From assembly GCF_003337235.1 (NCBI RefSeq), contig NZ_QPJC01000005.1, positions 186,001-250,000 of the forward strand: a DNA stretch of 64,000 nucleotides, read 5' to 3'. Under the pieces are notes generated by a model. That model saw only the letters and a list, made by a program, of their open reading frames with translations, did not search any database and had not been told where the DNA came from. The translations under genes and the position numbers were made by a program. This document shows, piece after piece, positions 1-8,403 of this stretch (its first letter is position 1; each line of letters starts with the position of its first letter). The DNA comes from Halopolyspora algeriensis (lineage in GTDB: Bacteria; Actinomycetota; Actinomycetes; Mycobacteriales; Pseudonocardiaceae).

Positions 1-1
1 A

Positions 2-3000
2 CGGGCGTCGATCTGGCCGGCGCTGCAGCGCCGTGTCGTGGAGCTGATCCGCCACCGGAACTCCACGATCGTGTTCGCCAATTCGCGACGGCTGGCCGAG
101 CGGCTGACCGCGGGCATCAACGAGATCGTCTCGGAAGAGGCCGGGGCGGGATCCGATCCGCAGCGCTTTCCCGCCGAGGTGGTGGGTGGTTCGGGGATCA
201 CCACCGGTGCGGCCGTGGTGCTGGCCAAGGCCCATCACGGGTCCATGTCCAAACAGCAGCGCTCCGAGGTGGAGGAGGAGCTCAAGTCCGGGCGGCTGGC
301 GTGTGTGGTGGCGACCTCGTCACTGGAGCTGGGCATCGACATGGGGGCGGTGGACCTGGTCGTGCAGGTCGAGACCCCGCCGAGTGTCGCTTCCGGGATG
401 CAGCGCGTCGGCCGCGGTGGTCACCAGGTCGGTGCGGTTTCCCGCGGTGTCGTGTTTCCGAAGTTCCGCGGTGATCTCGTGGGGTGTGCGGTGGTGTCCG
501 AGCGGATGCGCGAGGGCCTGATCGAGTCCCTGTCGATGCCGCGCAATCCCCTCGACGTGCTGGCCCAGCAGGTGGTCGCGATGGTGGCCATGGAGACGTG
601 GGACTCGGAGTCGCTGGCCGCGCTCGTGCGCCGGGCCGCCCCTTTCACGAGACTGCCGGACTCGGCGCTGCATGCGGTGCTGGACATGCTCGCCGGCCGG
701 TATCCGAGTGCGGAGTTCGGGGAGTTGCGTGCGCGGATCGTGTGGGACCGGGTCACCGGCGAGTTGCGCGCGCGTCCCGGTGCGCAGCGTCTCGCGGTCA
801 CCTCGGGGGGCACGATTCCGGATCGGGGACTGTTCACGGTGGCGACTCCCGGTGATGGCGCCTCGGGGGGTCGCGGCGGGGTTCGGGTCGGTGAGCTCGA
901 CGAGGAGATGGTCTACGAGTCACGGGTGGGGGACACGTTCCTGCTCGGGACGTCGTCGTGGAAGGTCACCGACATCACGCATGATCGCGTGGTGGTGGTC
1001 CCCGCACCGGGGCAGCCGGCTCGGATGCCGTTCTGGAAGGGCGACTCTCCGGGGCGACCGCTGGAGCTGGGGCGGGCGATGGGCGCCTTCGTGCGGGAGC
1101 TGTCCACGGCGGGTTCCGACGCGGCCGGTGCACGGATCGAGCGAGCGGGGCTGGACTCCCGGGCGCGGGAGAATCTGCTGTCCTATGTGGAAGAGCAGCG
1201 CCGCGCCACCGGCCGGGTGCCCGATGACCGCACGATCGTGGTGGAGCGCTTCCGCGATGAGCTCGGTGACTGGCGCATGGTGGTGCATTCCCCGTTCGGC
1301 GCACAGGTCAACGCACCGTGGGCGCTGGTGATCGGGGCGCGGTTGCGGCAGCGGCGGGGGATCGATCCGCAGGTGGTCTCGTCCGACGACGGGATCGTGC
1401 TGCGGCTGGCCGACGCGCTCGACGAGTCCGGGGCGGAGGTACTGCCCACCGTCGAGGATCTCCTGCTGGAGCCGGACGAGGTGCAGCAGGTGGTCGGCGA
1501 CGAGATCGGCGGTTCGGCGCTGTTCGCGTCCCGGTTCCGGGAGTGTGCCGCGCGGGCGTTGTTGTTGCCGCGGCGGGATCCGCGGCGACGCTCACCGCTG
1601 TGGCAGCAGCGGCAGCGTGCGGCGCAGTTGTTGGAGGTGGCCTCGCAGTACGAGCGGTTTCCGATCGTGCTGGAGGCGATGCGCGAGTGTGTGCAGGATG
1701 TCTACGACGTTCCCGGACTGGCCGAGGTGATGTCGCAGGTGGCGTCCCGACGGGTGCGTGTGGTCGAGGTCGAGACCACCGTGCCGTCGCCGTTCGCCCG
1801 GACGCTGCTGTTCGGCTATATCGGGATGTTCCTGTACGAGGCCGATGCGCCGCTGGCCGAGCGCCGGTCGGCCGCGTTGAGTCTGGATTCCACCCTGCTG
1901 GCCGAGTTGCTCGGGTCGGAGGCGCTGCGCGAGCTGCTGGATCCGCAGGTGGTGACCGAGGTGGAGGCTCGGCTGCAGCGGCTCGAACCGTCGAGGCAGG
2001 TGCGGGATGTCGAGGGCACGGTGGATCTTCTGCACTTCGTCGGGGACCTTTCCGAGCAGGAGGCGGCAGCACGCGGTGCCCGGCCGGAGTGGTTGCGGCG
2101 ATTGGAATCGCAGCGCCGGGTCCTGCAGGTGCGGATCGCGGGTGAGCCTCGCTGGATTCCGGTGGAGGATGCGGGCAGGGTGCGGGACGCCCTGGGCGTG
2201 GCGTTGCCGGTGGGTGTTCCGGAAGTGTTCACCGAGCCCGTGGCGGACCCGCTCGACGAGCTGCTGATCCGGTACGCGCGGTGCCGGGGACCGTTTTCCG
2301 CCGAGGCGGTCGCGCACCGGTTCGGGATCGGGGTGGCCGTGGCCGGTGCTGTGCTGGATCGGCTGACCGGCACCGGACGGCTGGTCCGTGGGGAGCTGCG
2401 CCCGCTGGAGGCCGGGGGTGGCCGTGCCCCGGAGTACTGCGACGCCGAGGTACTGCGCCGGCTGCGGCGAGCTTCGCTGGCGCGACTGCGCGCCGAGATC
2501 GAACCGGTGGAACCCGCCGCGCTGGGTCGTTTCCTGCCGGCCTGGCACGGTGTCGGTGCGCGATTGCGGAGTGCGCCCACCGCCGACGACGTGCTGGCGG
2601 TGGTGGAGCAGTTGGCGGGGGTGCCCATGCCCGCCGGTGCGCTGGAGTCGCTGATCCTGCCCTCTCGGCTTCCGGGGTACACGCCGGCTTTGCTGGATGA
2701 ACTGACCTCGACCGGGGAGGTCACCTGGGTCGGTTCGGGCTCGCCGGCCGGAGGCGACGGGTGGGTCGCCCTGGCGCCGTCCGACGTGGCCGAGTTCCTG
2801 CTCCCCGATGTGGCCGAGGACACGGAGACGACCACGGCTCCGTTGTCTCGCTGCCTGCTGTCGGCGTTGGGAGAGGGGGCGCTGTTCTTTCGGCAGCTGG
2901 CCGACCGTGCCGGTGCGCTCCTGCTCGAGCAGGGTGACAGCGCTCCGGAGGACAGTGCCGTGGTCGCGGCTCTGTGGGATCTCGTGTGGGCGGGGCTTGT

Positions 3001-3814
3001 CACCAACGACACCCTGGCGCCGCTCCGTGCCCGGGTTGCGGGCCACGGGGCGACGCACAAGCCTCGCCGCAGCGCCTCGCGGGGTCGCTATGCCCGATTG
3101 CGGACGGGGCGTACGGCTCCGCCCGGCCGGAGTGGTCCGCCCACCGTGTCCGGTCGCTGGTCGCTTGCCCCCCGTCCGTCGGAAGAGGAGCCGACACGGC
3201 GCGCGCATGCGCGTGCCGAGGCGTTTCTGGAGCGGCACGGAGTTCTCACCCGGGGCAGTGTGGACACCGAACGAGTGACGGGTGGGTTCGCCGCGGTGTA
3301 CACGGTGCTGCGGAGGATGGAGGAGTCCGGACACTGCAGACGGGGCTACGTCATCGAGGGGCTCGGACCGGCGCAATTCGCCGTGCCCGGAGCGATCGAC
3401 CGGTTGCGCGCGCTGTCCCTGCGGGGGCAGGAGGACCCCGCCGAGGCGGAGGCGCTGGTGCTGGCGGCCGCCGATCCGGCACAGCCGTACGGTGCGGCGC
3501 TCGGCTGGCCCGCTGCCGTGGGTGGTACTCGACACCGCCCGGGCCGTAAAGCCGGTGCGTTGGTGGTTCTCGTGTCGGGTCGGGCCGTGTTGTATCTCGA
3601 GCGTGGGGGCAAGTCCCTGCTGTCGTTCACCGAGGACGAGGCGACTCTGCTTCCGGCGGCGGAAGCCCTGGCGAACGCGGTCCGGGACGGGTGGCTCGAC
3701 CGGCTGACCGTGCAACGTGCCGATGGGCACGGAGCCCTGGAATCGCGGATGGCCGACATCCTGACCGAAGCCGGTTTTCGTCCCACGCCCAAGGGGCTTC
3801 GCCTGCGGGCCTGA
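2..3814 (+). CDS. lhr: Lhr-type ATP-dependent DNA helicase, 5'-truncated by window edge
   Basis: This is the C-terminal part of a large Lhr-family superfamily 2 DNA helicase, a 3'-5' translocase linked to DNA repair in actinobacteria. The reading frame is already open at base 2, so the true start and the N-terminal RecA domain with the Walker motifs lie outside the window. About 1270 residues are visible. They start in RecA domain 2, with SSLELGIDMG and QRVGRGGHQ near the start as motifs V and VI, followed by the long Lhr-core, winged-helix and C-terminal regions. Full-length members run to roughly 1500 residues, which fits the missing part. The TGA is at 3812-3814, and the next gene is convergent, 21 nt away. 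The family assignment is firm; the substrate is inferred from the family. Confidence 0.93.
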   Translation, partial: RASIWPALQRRVVELIRHRNSTIVFANSRRLAERLTAGINEIVSEEAGAGSDPQRFPAEVVGGSGITTGAAVVLAKAHHGSMSKQQRSEVEEELKSGRLACVVATSSLELGIDMGAVDLVVQVETPPSVASGMQRVGRGGHQVGAVSRGVVFPKFRGDLVGCAVVSERMREGLIESLSMPRNPLDVLAQQVVAMVAMETWDSESLAALVRRAAPFTRLPDSALHAVLDMLAGRYPSAEFGELRARIVWDRVTGELRARPGAQRLAVTSGGTIPDRGLFTVATPGDGASGGRGGVRVGELDEEMVYESRVGDTFLLGTSSWKVTDITHDRVVVVPAPGQPARMPFWKGDSPGRPLELGRAMGAFVRELSTAGSDAAGARIERAGLDSRARENLLSYVEEQRRATGRVPDDRTIVVERFRDELGDWRMVVHSPFGAQVNAPWALVIGARLRQRRGIDPQVVSSDDGIVLRLADALDESGAEVLPTVEDLLLEPDEVQQVVGDEIGGSALFASRFRECAARALLLPRRDPRRRSPLWQQRQRAAQLLEVASQYERFPIVLEAMRECVQDVYDVPGLAEVMSQVASRRVRVVEVETTVPSPFARTLLFGYIGMFLYEADAPLAERRSAALSLDSTLLAELLGSEALRELLDPQVVTEVEARLQRLEPSRQVRDVEGTVDLLHFVGDLSEQEAAARGARPEWLRRLESQRRVLQVRIAGEPRWIPVEDAGRVRDALGVALPVGVPEVFTEPVADPLDELLIRYARCRGPFSAEAVAHRFGIGVAVAGAVLDRLTGTGRLVRGELRPLEAGGGRAPEYCDAEVLRRLRRASLARLRAEIEPVEPAALGRFLPAWHGVGARLRSAPTADDVLAVVEQLAGVPMPAGALESLILPSRLPGYTPALLDELTSTGEVTWVGSGSPAGGDGWVALAPSDVAEFLLPDVAEDTETTTAPLSRCLLSALGEGALFFRQLADRAGALLLEQGDSAPEDSAVVAALWDLVWAGLVTNDTLAPLRARVAGHGATHKPRRSASRGRYARLRTGRTAPPGRSGPPTVSGRWSLAPRPSEEEPTRRAHARAEAFLERHGVLTRGSVDTERVTGGFAAVYTVLRRMEESGHCRRGYVIEGLGPAQFAVPGAIDRLRALSLRGQEDPAEAEALVLAAADPAQPYGAALGWPAAVGGTRHRPGRKAGALVVLVSGRAVLYLERGGKSLLSFTEDEATLLPAAEALANAVRDGWLDRLTVQRADGHGALESRMADILTEAGFRPTPKGLRLRA

Positions 3815-3835
3815 TTCCCGGCGATACAGGAGAGG

Positions 3836-4654
3836 TCACACTCCCACCACCGTCCGGTAGGCCGGTTGGCGGCCTTCACTGTGCTGGGTGGCCAGTCGCA
3901 GCAAGCTCCAGAGCTGAGCGATGGCGTCGTGATCCCCGGTCAGCTCGACCGTCCGTGCCGGCAAGCGACCCCACAGCCACAAGTGGACTGCCGAAGCTTC
4001 GCCGGTGATCACACCGTCTTTCCTGCCGTGCCGGTCCGGTTGCGCGCGTGTGGCCGTCATCCACTCCCGGTCGGCTTCGATCATCCAGCGGTGCTCTCCT
4101 GCGCGCACCTCGAGCGTCCATGCACCGGAAGCAGCTATTCCGAGCGTGCGCAGGCGGTAACCGAACCACAGCCGCAGTATCTCGTCGATACCGTCGCAGG
4201 CCAGGTCGGGCGCCACCGGTGTCATCGGTATCCCCGCGGCGGTCTGGGCGTCCACGCGGTTCATGGTTGTCGCGTGCAGGGCCCGGCGGATCCAGAAGGT
4301 GACGCTGGAGTCTTCCGGCCACCAGGTCGGACAGGGGTCGCCGGGAGGTCGCGCGTCGAACTCGGCGATCAGTTCGGCCAGCCCGGCCGTGAAACGTCCC
4401 ACCAGCGCGCGCTTGCCGCTTTCCGGGGATGGCGGTTTTTTGCGCGGCACCGTGGGGGTGGCGCCGTTCATCCAGCTCAGGGTGTCCTCGCACAGGTCAC
4501 CGGCATGGCGAACGGTCTCCGCGAGGGTGCGGCCGGAGACCCCGTCCACCGGCGAGTCGGGATGCGCATCATGCGTGGCCGCCATCAGCAGCTGCCCCTC
4601 GATCCCGAGCAGGTCGAGCATCCTTCCATGATCGACCAGCGGAAACGGGCTCAT
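3836..4654 (-). CDS. Maleylpyruvate isomerase family (DinB-like) protein with altered metal site
   Basis: A 272-residue protein of the mycothiol-dependent maleylpyruvate isomerase / DinB-like fold. The N-terminal four-helix part (ETVRHAGDLCED, His50) is followed by ALHATTMNRVDA and a C-terminal domain containing LACDGIDEILRLWFGYRL. In the characterised isomerase the zinc ligands are His, then Glu and His in an E-x3-H pattern. Here the E-x3-H positions read Ala128 and Asn132, so two of three ligands look lost and catalysis is doubtful. ATG 4654 is chosen over upstream in-frame codons because the fold begins there and GAAGG lies upstream. The gene is convergent with lhr. The substrate is unknown. 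Confidence 0.75.
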   Translation of the reverse strand: MSPFPLVDHGRMLDLLGIEGQLLMAATHDAHPDSPVDGVSGRTLAETVRHAGDLCEDTLSWMNGATPTVPRKKPPSPESGKRALVGRFTAGLAELIAEFDARPPGDPCPTWWPEDSSVTFWIRRALHATTMNRVDAQTAAGIPMTPVAPDLACDGIDEILRLWFGYRLRTLGIAASGAWTLEVRAGEHRWMIEADREWMTATRAQPDRHGRKDGVITGEASAVHLWLWGRLPARTVELTGDHDAIAQLWSLLRLATQHSEGRQPAYRTVVGV

Positions 4655-5203
4655 CGCTCTGCCTTCGCCGGGATCTCGTCCACAGGTTCGCGCGGCATCA
4701 CGATGACAACGATCGCGTTCCGGCGCACCGAAGCCGGTCGGATGGTGGGGATTCAACATCGGCATTCCTTACGAGTTGCTGTTCATGGCGATGCCTTTCC
4801 CGGCGGGGTCCGATGTGCATCGAGGCCGTCGGTGCACCTCGGCAGCGGGGCGCAAGCACCGGCACGTCTGCTCAGCCGTGGGGAAGCCGGCGTGTTCGGT
4901 GGTGGTGTGCTTCCCCCACACCACCACCGAACCGCGTCCGAACCGCCGTCACGAGCTCGCAGCCGCCTTCACCGAAAGCGCACTGCAGGGCCGTATCGGT
5001 CTCGACCGTGGTTGGCCGGTCGAATGTCAGTTCGAACAAGGTCAGAGTAACGGGACGGGCGGAGAGGATTCAAGAACTTCACCGTGGATCACCAGTTCGA
5101 ATGACATGTTCCGGTGTCGCGCACGGCACGAGTCCCGGTGTCGCCGTCTCGCCGGCACAACAGCGCTTCCCCCACCGGACGGCACGCACCGCGAGCCACC
5201 CTT
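4655..5203. other. Intergenic region between divergent genes
   Basis: About 550 bases lie between the isomerase-like gene and the GNAT gene. I find no convincing coding frame on either strand. The one clear feature is the perfect inverted repeat at 4894-4932. The GNAT promoter follows at 5204. A small RNA or short gene ending at the hairpin is possible but not shown. Confidence 0.5.
4894..4932. repeat. Perfect 16-bp inverted repeat (terminator-like hairpin)
   Basis: Arms 4894-4909 and 4917-4932 are perfectly complementary with a 7-nt loop (CTTCCCC). The arms contain the repeated GGT/ACC pattern. There is no U-tract on either side. It resembles the other terminators of this window, but it lies between two divergently transcribed genes, where no terminator is expected. 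Confidence 0.8.
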
Positions 5204-5216
5204 TAGTGTTCGAAGC
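5204..5216 (+). promoter_or_regulatory. -10 box of leaderless promoter for GNAT gene
   Basis: TAGTGT at 5204-5209 ends 7 nt before the GTG at 5217. The transcript would start at or next to the start codon. No Shine-Dalgarno sequence precedes the GTG. Confidence 0.6.
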
Positions 5217-5795
5217 GTGACCGCCGCACCTTCTCCGCACCGTGACCGAGTGGTGGAACTTTCCACCGACCAACTCCGCACCCGTCTCACCGAAGCCGTG
5301 CAGCTCTATGTCACGGCGATGGGCTACTCACCGTCCACCGTGCAACAACGCGCCCCCATGTGGTCGGCACACATGCTGCGCCCGGGATGGCGCTGCATCG
5401 CAGCGTTCAACTCACGCGACGAACTCGTCGGTGTCGGATACGGCTACCTCGGCACCCCCGGCCAGTGGTGGCACGAGCAGGTACACCGAGGAATGCTCGC
5501 GACGTTTCCCGCTGCCCGGGTCGAGGAGTGGATGGGCCACTACTTCGAGTTGACCGAGCTGCACGTGCGGCCGGACAGCCAGGGCCGTGGGCTCGGGGAG
5601 AGCATCCTGCGCCGCCTGCTCGACGGCGCCGAAGGACGGACGGTCCTGCTGTCCACTCCGGAGGGACCGACCCGAGCCTGGACCCTGTACCGCCGGGTCG
5701 GTTTCGTCGATCTCCTCCGCGACTACCACTTCGCCGGAGATTCGCGGCCCTTCGCCGTGCTCGGGCGCGAGCTGCCGCTCGATGCCCCGACCTGA
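5217..5795 (+). CDS. GNAT-family N-acetyltransferase
   Basis: A 192-residue GCN5-related acetyltransferase that moves an acetyl group from acetyl-CoA to an unidentified amine. The core motif A is visible as LTELHVRPDSQGRGLGESILRRLL, with the Q/R-x2-G-x-G/A CoA pyrophosphate loop (QGRGLG). It is followed by LLSTPEGPTRAWTLYRRVGFVDLL, the usual motif B. The GTG at 5217 is chosen because a TAGTGT box ends 7 nt upstream, which suggests a leaderless message; the frame is open further upstream but shows no family similarity there. It ends 98 nt before the convergent DUF885 gene. The substrate cannot be predicted. Confidence 0.85.
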   Translation: MTAAPSPHRDRVVELSTDQLRTRLTEAVQLYVTAMGYSPSTVQQRAPMWSAHMLRPGWRCIAAFNSRDELVGVGYGYLGTPGQWWHEQVHRGMLATFPAARVEEWMGHYFELTELHVRPDSQGRGLGESILRRLLDGAEGRTVLLSTPEGPTRAWTLYRRVGFVDLLRDYHFAGDSRPFAVLGRELPLDAPT

Positions 5796-5808
5796 GTGTC
5801 CCGTCCGT

Positions 5809-5853
5809 GAACCCGGCCCTTTCCGCTCACGCGATCAGCCCGGGCCGGGGTTC
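5809..5853. terminator. Bulged hairpin between convergent GNAT and DUF885 genes
   Basis: Arms 5809-5819 and 5842-5853 pair as GAACCC-GGCCC with GGGCCGGGGTTC, with one bulged base. The hairpin lies in the 98-nt gap between two convergent stops, so it could serve both strands. There is no U-tract. Confidence 0.45.
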
Positions 5854-5893
5854 TGCCACCCGTACCGCTCCCCGAGCCAACCCGTGCTCCCTT

Positions 5894-7576
5894 TCACAGC
5901 AGGGCGAGTTGCTGGCGAAGAGTGTCCAGTCCCATCGCGCCCATCCGCAACGCGCTCCGGTGGAAGGTTTTGAGGTCGAAGGCCGCGCCGTGCCGGTTGC
6001 GGGCATCGTCGCGGGCCGCCAGCCACAGACGTTCCCCGAGCTTGTACGAGGGCGCCTGCCCCGGCCAGCCGAGGTACCGGTCGATCTCGTCGCGCACGTG
6101 GGGCGGGTCCGTGATGGTTCTGGTGAGCATGAATTCCAGCCCCAGTTCGGGAGTCCAGTGGCGACCCTCGTGGAACCCCGTTCCCGCCGGGATCTCCAAT
6201 TCCAGGTGCATACCGATGTCCACGATCACCCGGGCAGCGCGGAACAGCTGATCATTGAGCATACCGAGCAGGTCGCCGTCGTCGGAGAGGTATCCGAGTT
6301 CGCGCATCAACCGCTCCGCGTACAGCGCCCACCCCTCCCCGTGCGCCGACACGAAGCAGGCCAGCCGCTGGAACTTGTTCAGCCGCTGCGACTGATGTAT
6401 GGACGTGGCGATCTGGAGGTGATGACCGGGCACACCCTCGTGGTACACGGTCGAGACCTCCCGCCAGGTCGGGAACTCCTCCTTGTCCTCGGGCACCGAC
6501 CACCACATCCGACCGGGGCGGGAGAAATCGTCGGTGGGGCCCGTGTAGTAGGCACCGACACCCCCGCCGGGGGGAGCGATACGGCACTCCAGGTTCATCA
6601 GCTCATCGGGAATCTCGAAGTGGGTGTCCCGCAGCTCCCGCAGTGCCTGGTCCGACAGTCGCTGCATCCACCCGGCGAAGGCCTCCTGGCCGTGCACCCG
6701 GTAGCGGGGGTCGGCATCGAGAGCCGCAGCGGCCTCGGCCAGGGTCGCCCCGCGCTTGATCCGGTCGGCGACCTGCTTCATCTCGGCTTCGATCGAGGCG
6801 AACTCGTGCCAGCCCCACTCGTATGCCTCCCGCAGGTCCAGCTCGGCACCGGTGAAGAATCGCGACCACAGGCGGTAGCGCTGCTCACCGACCGCGTCCT
6901 TGGTCGGCGCCTGCGGCAGCAATTCGGAACGCAGAAAACCCGCCAATCCCGCATAGGCCTCGGCCGCGTGCCCGGCGGCGGTCTCCAGCTCTCCGCGCAG
7001 GCTCGGGTCGATACCGTCGGCACGAGCCACCAGCGACGAGAAGAAGGACGTCCCGTTGCTGCGACCGGCCCAGGTTTCACACTGCTCGGCGACACGCTCG
7101 ACCTGCCGGGCCGCCGAGATGGTGCCGTCCGCGGCGGCCCGAGCCAGCCCTTCTTGCAGCCCTCGAATCGCCGAGGGCATCGCCGAGAGGCGCCGGGCAA
7201 CCGTTCGCCACTGCTCGGGAGTGTCGGTGGGCATCAGGTCGAACACCTGGCGGAGCTCCTGCACCGGACTGGCGATCACATTCAGCGAGGCCATGTCGGC
7301 ACCCGCATCGTGCAGCTCGATGTCCAGACCGACCCGCTCCAGGAACACGGCCTGAGCCACCCGCTCCGACTCGTCGGCGGGCTCGGCCGCGGCCACCTCG
7401 TCCACCGCTCGACGCGCCAGTTCGGCACGAGCGCGGTGGCCCTCCGGGGAGTAGTCGGTCAACTCCTCGTCCCGGCCGGGAATCCCGAGGGCAGTCGCCG
7501 TGATCGGATCGAGCTCGGCCAATTCCTCGACGAACCGGTCGCTGATCTGGTGGACACCGTGCTGCTCGGATGGCAT
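5894..7576 (-). CDS. DUF885 family protein, putative metallopeptidase-like
   Basis: A 560-residue member of DUF885, a family of large, mostly helical proteins distantly like metal-dependent carboxypeptidases. The family hallmark YHEGVPGHHLQ is present near residue 360, containing the HE-x3-GHH metal-binding pattern, and a second conserved block AHGEGWALYAERLM follows. No signal peptide is visible, so it is probably cytoplasmic. ATG 7576 is chosen because TAATGT ends exactly 7 nt upstream, fitting a leaderless transcript, and the upstream in-frame sequence has no similarity to the family. A peptidase role is inferred from the motif only. Confidence 0.85.
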   Translation of the reverse strand: MPSEQHGVHQISDRFVEELAELDPITATALGIPGRDEELTDYSPEGHRARAELARRAVDEVAAAEPADESERVAQAVFLERVGLDIELHDAGADMASLNVIASPVQELRQVFDLMPTDTPEQWRTVARRLSAMPSAIRGLQEGLARAAADGTISAARQVERVAEQCETWAGRSNGTSFFSSLVARADGIDPSLRGELETAAGHAAEAYAGLAGFLRSELLPQAPTKDAVGEQRYRLWSRFFTGAELDLREAYEWGWHEFASIEAEMKQVADRIKRGATLAEAAAALDADPRYRVHGQEAFAGWMQRLSDQALRELRDTHFEIPDELMNLECRIAPPGGGVGAYYTGPTDDFSRPGRMWWSVPEDKEEFPTWREVSTVYHEGVPGHHLQIATSIHQSQRLNKFQRLACFVSAHGEGWALYAERLMRELGYLSDDGDLLGMLNDQLFRAARVIVDIGMHLELEIPAGTGFHEGRHWTPELGLEFMLTRTITDPPHVRDEIDRYLGWPGQAPSYKLGERLWLAARDDARNRHGAAFDLKTFHRSALRMGAMGLDTLRQQLALL

Positions 7577-7589
7577 GCCGGAAACATTA
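7577..7589 (-). promoter_or_regulatory. -10 box of leaderless promoter for DUF885 gene
   Basis: On the minus strand TAATGT (7589-7584) is followed by 7 nt and then the ATG at 7576. No Shine-Dalgarno sequence is present. Confidence 0.6.
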
Positions 7590-7737
7590 TCGCGCCGCGC
7601 GCCCACATCTCGAGCAGGATTGCACACCGGCTCCGGACGCAGCACCGGATCGACGAGTGACACCCGATCGCACCCGGTGAAATCCGTGTTCCGATGGCAC
7701 GATTCAACGAGTGCGCCAGGCAACGTGGGGAATCGGC

Positions 7738-8403
7738 ATGCATCGACGGTCATCGGCATTGATGCTGCTCATCACACTGGTGGCAGTGCTGGTGAGCGGA
7801 TGCTTGAACGCGAATGTATCTCTGACCATTTACGAGAACGATCGAGTCTCCGGACAGCTCATGGTGGCGGTGCCCACCCCCGACGGGGAGGAGCCCCTGC
7901 GACTACAGCCCCCGCAGGGGATGGCCGACCGTGTCCGGGTTTCGCCTTATGACAACGGGGACCGCTCCGGATCGAAGCTGTCGTTCACGAAGCTGACCTT
8001 CGACGAACTCGAACATCTGGCGGCGTCGCTGAGCAGAGCCGACTCCCGGTATCGCTTCGACATCGAGCGGGCGGGATCTCTGGTCACGGTGCAGGGATCG
8101 GTCGACCTGACACCTCTGGCCGAAACCGATTCCTCCGTGCTGATCGAAATCAATACGCCGGGCGAGGTCACCAGCACGAACGGCCGGACGAACGCCGGGA
8201 TGGTGAGCTGGTATCCGCCCCCGGGAGAAGTGACCCAGATCTCGGCCACCTTCCAGTTCACCGGTACCACCCAGAACGTGTTCTGGTGGAGCTGGACCAC
8301 CCTGTTCAGTGCCCTGACTCTCGCAACGGCCGTGCTGGTCGCGGTACTCGCCCTGCTCAATCATCGCCGGATGCGCAATGACACTGCCGAGTCGGCTCCG
8401 TGA
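7738..8403 (+). CDS. lppM: LppM-family lipoprotein
   Basis: A 221-residue secreted lipoprotein like mycobacterial LppM (Rv2171). The N-terminus MHRRSSALMLL leads a hydrophobic stretch ending in the lipobox LVSGC, so Cys22 should be lipidated. A beta-rich LppM domain (about 25-175) follows, and a C-terminal membrane helix (TLFSALTLATAVLVAVLALL) precedes a short basic cytoplasmic tail. ATG 7738 is preferred over GTG 7711 because it gives a proper signal peptide and GGGGA lies 6 nt upstream. The TGA overlaps the GTG of the next gene by 4 nt, so the two are co-translated. Mycobacterial LppM is tied to envelope biology and phagosome interaction; the role here is unknown. Confidence 0.88.
   Translation: MHRRSSALMLLITLVAVLVSGCLNANVSLTIYENDRVSGQLMVAVPTPDGEEPLRLQPPQGMADRVRVSPYDNGDRSGSKLSFTKLTFDELEHLAASLSRADSRYRFDIERAGSLVTVQGSVDLTPLAETDSSVLIEINTPGEVTSTNGRTNAGMVSWYPPPGEVTQISATFQFTGTTQNVFWWSWTTLFSALTLATAVLVAVLALLNHRRMRNDTAESAP

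Noticed and set aside
1592-3730. Long antisense open frame opposite the lhr helicase gene
   Set aside because: Arg/Gln/His-rich composition and no domain; a typical shadow frame of a high-GC gene.
5360-7660. Long plus-strand open frame opposite the DUF885 gene
   Set aside because: It crosses the GNAT gene and the opposite strand of DUF885, with no recognisable domain; shadow frame.
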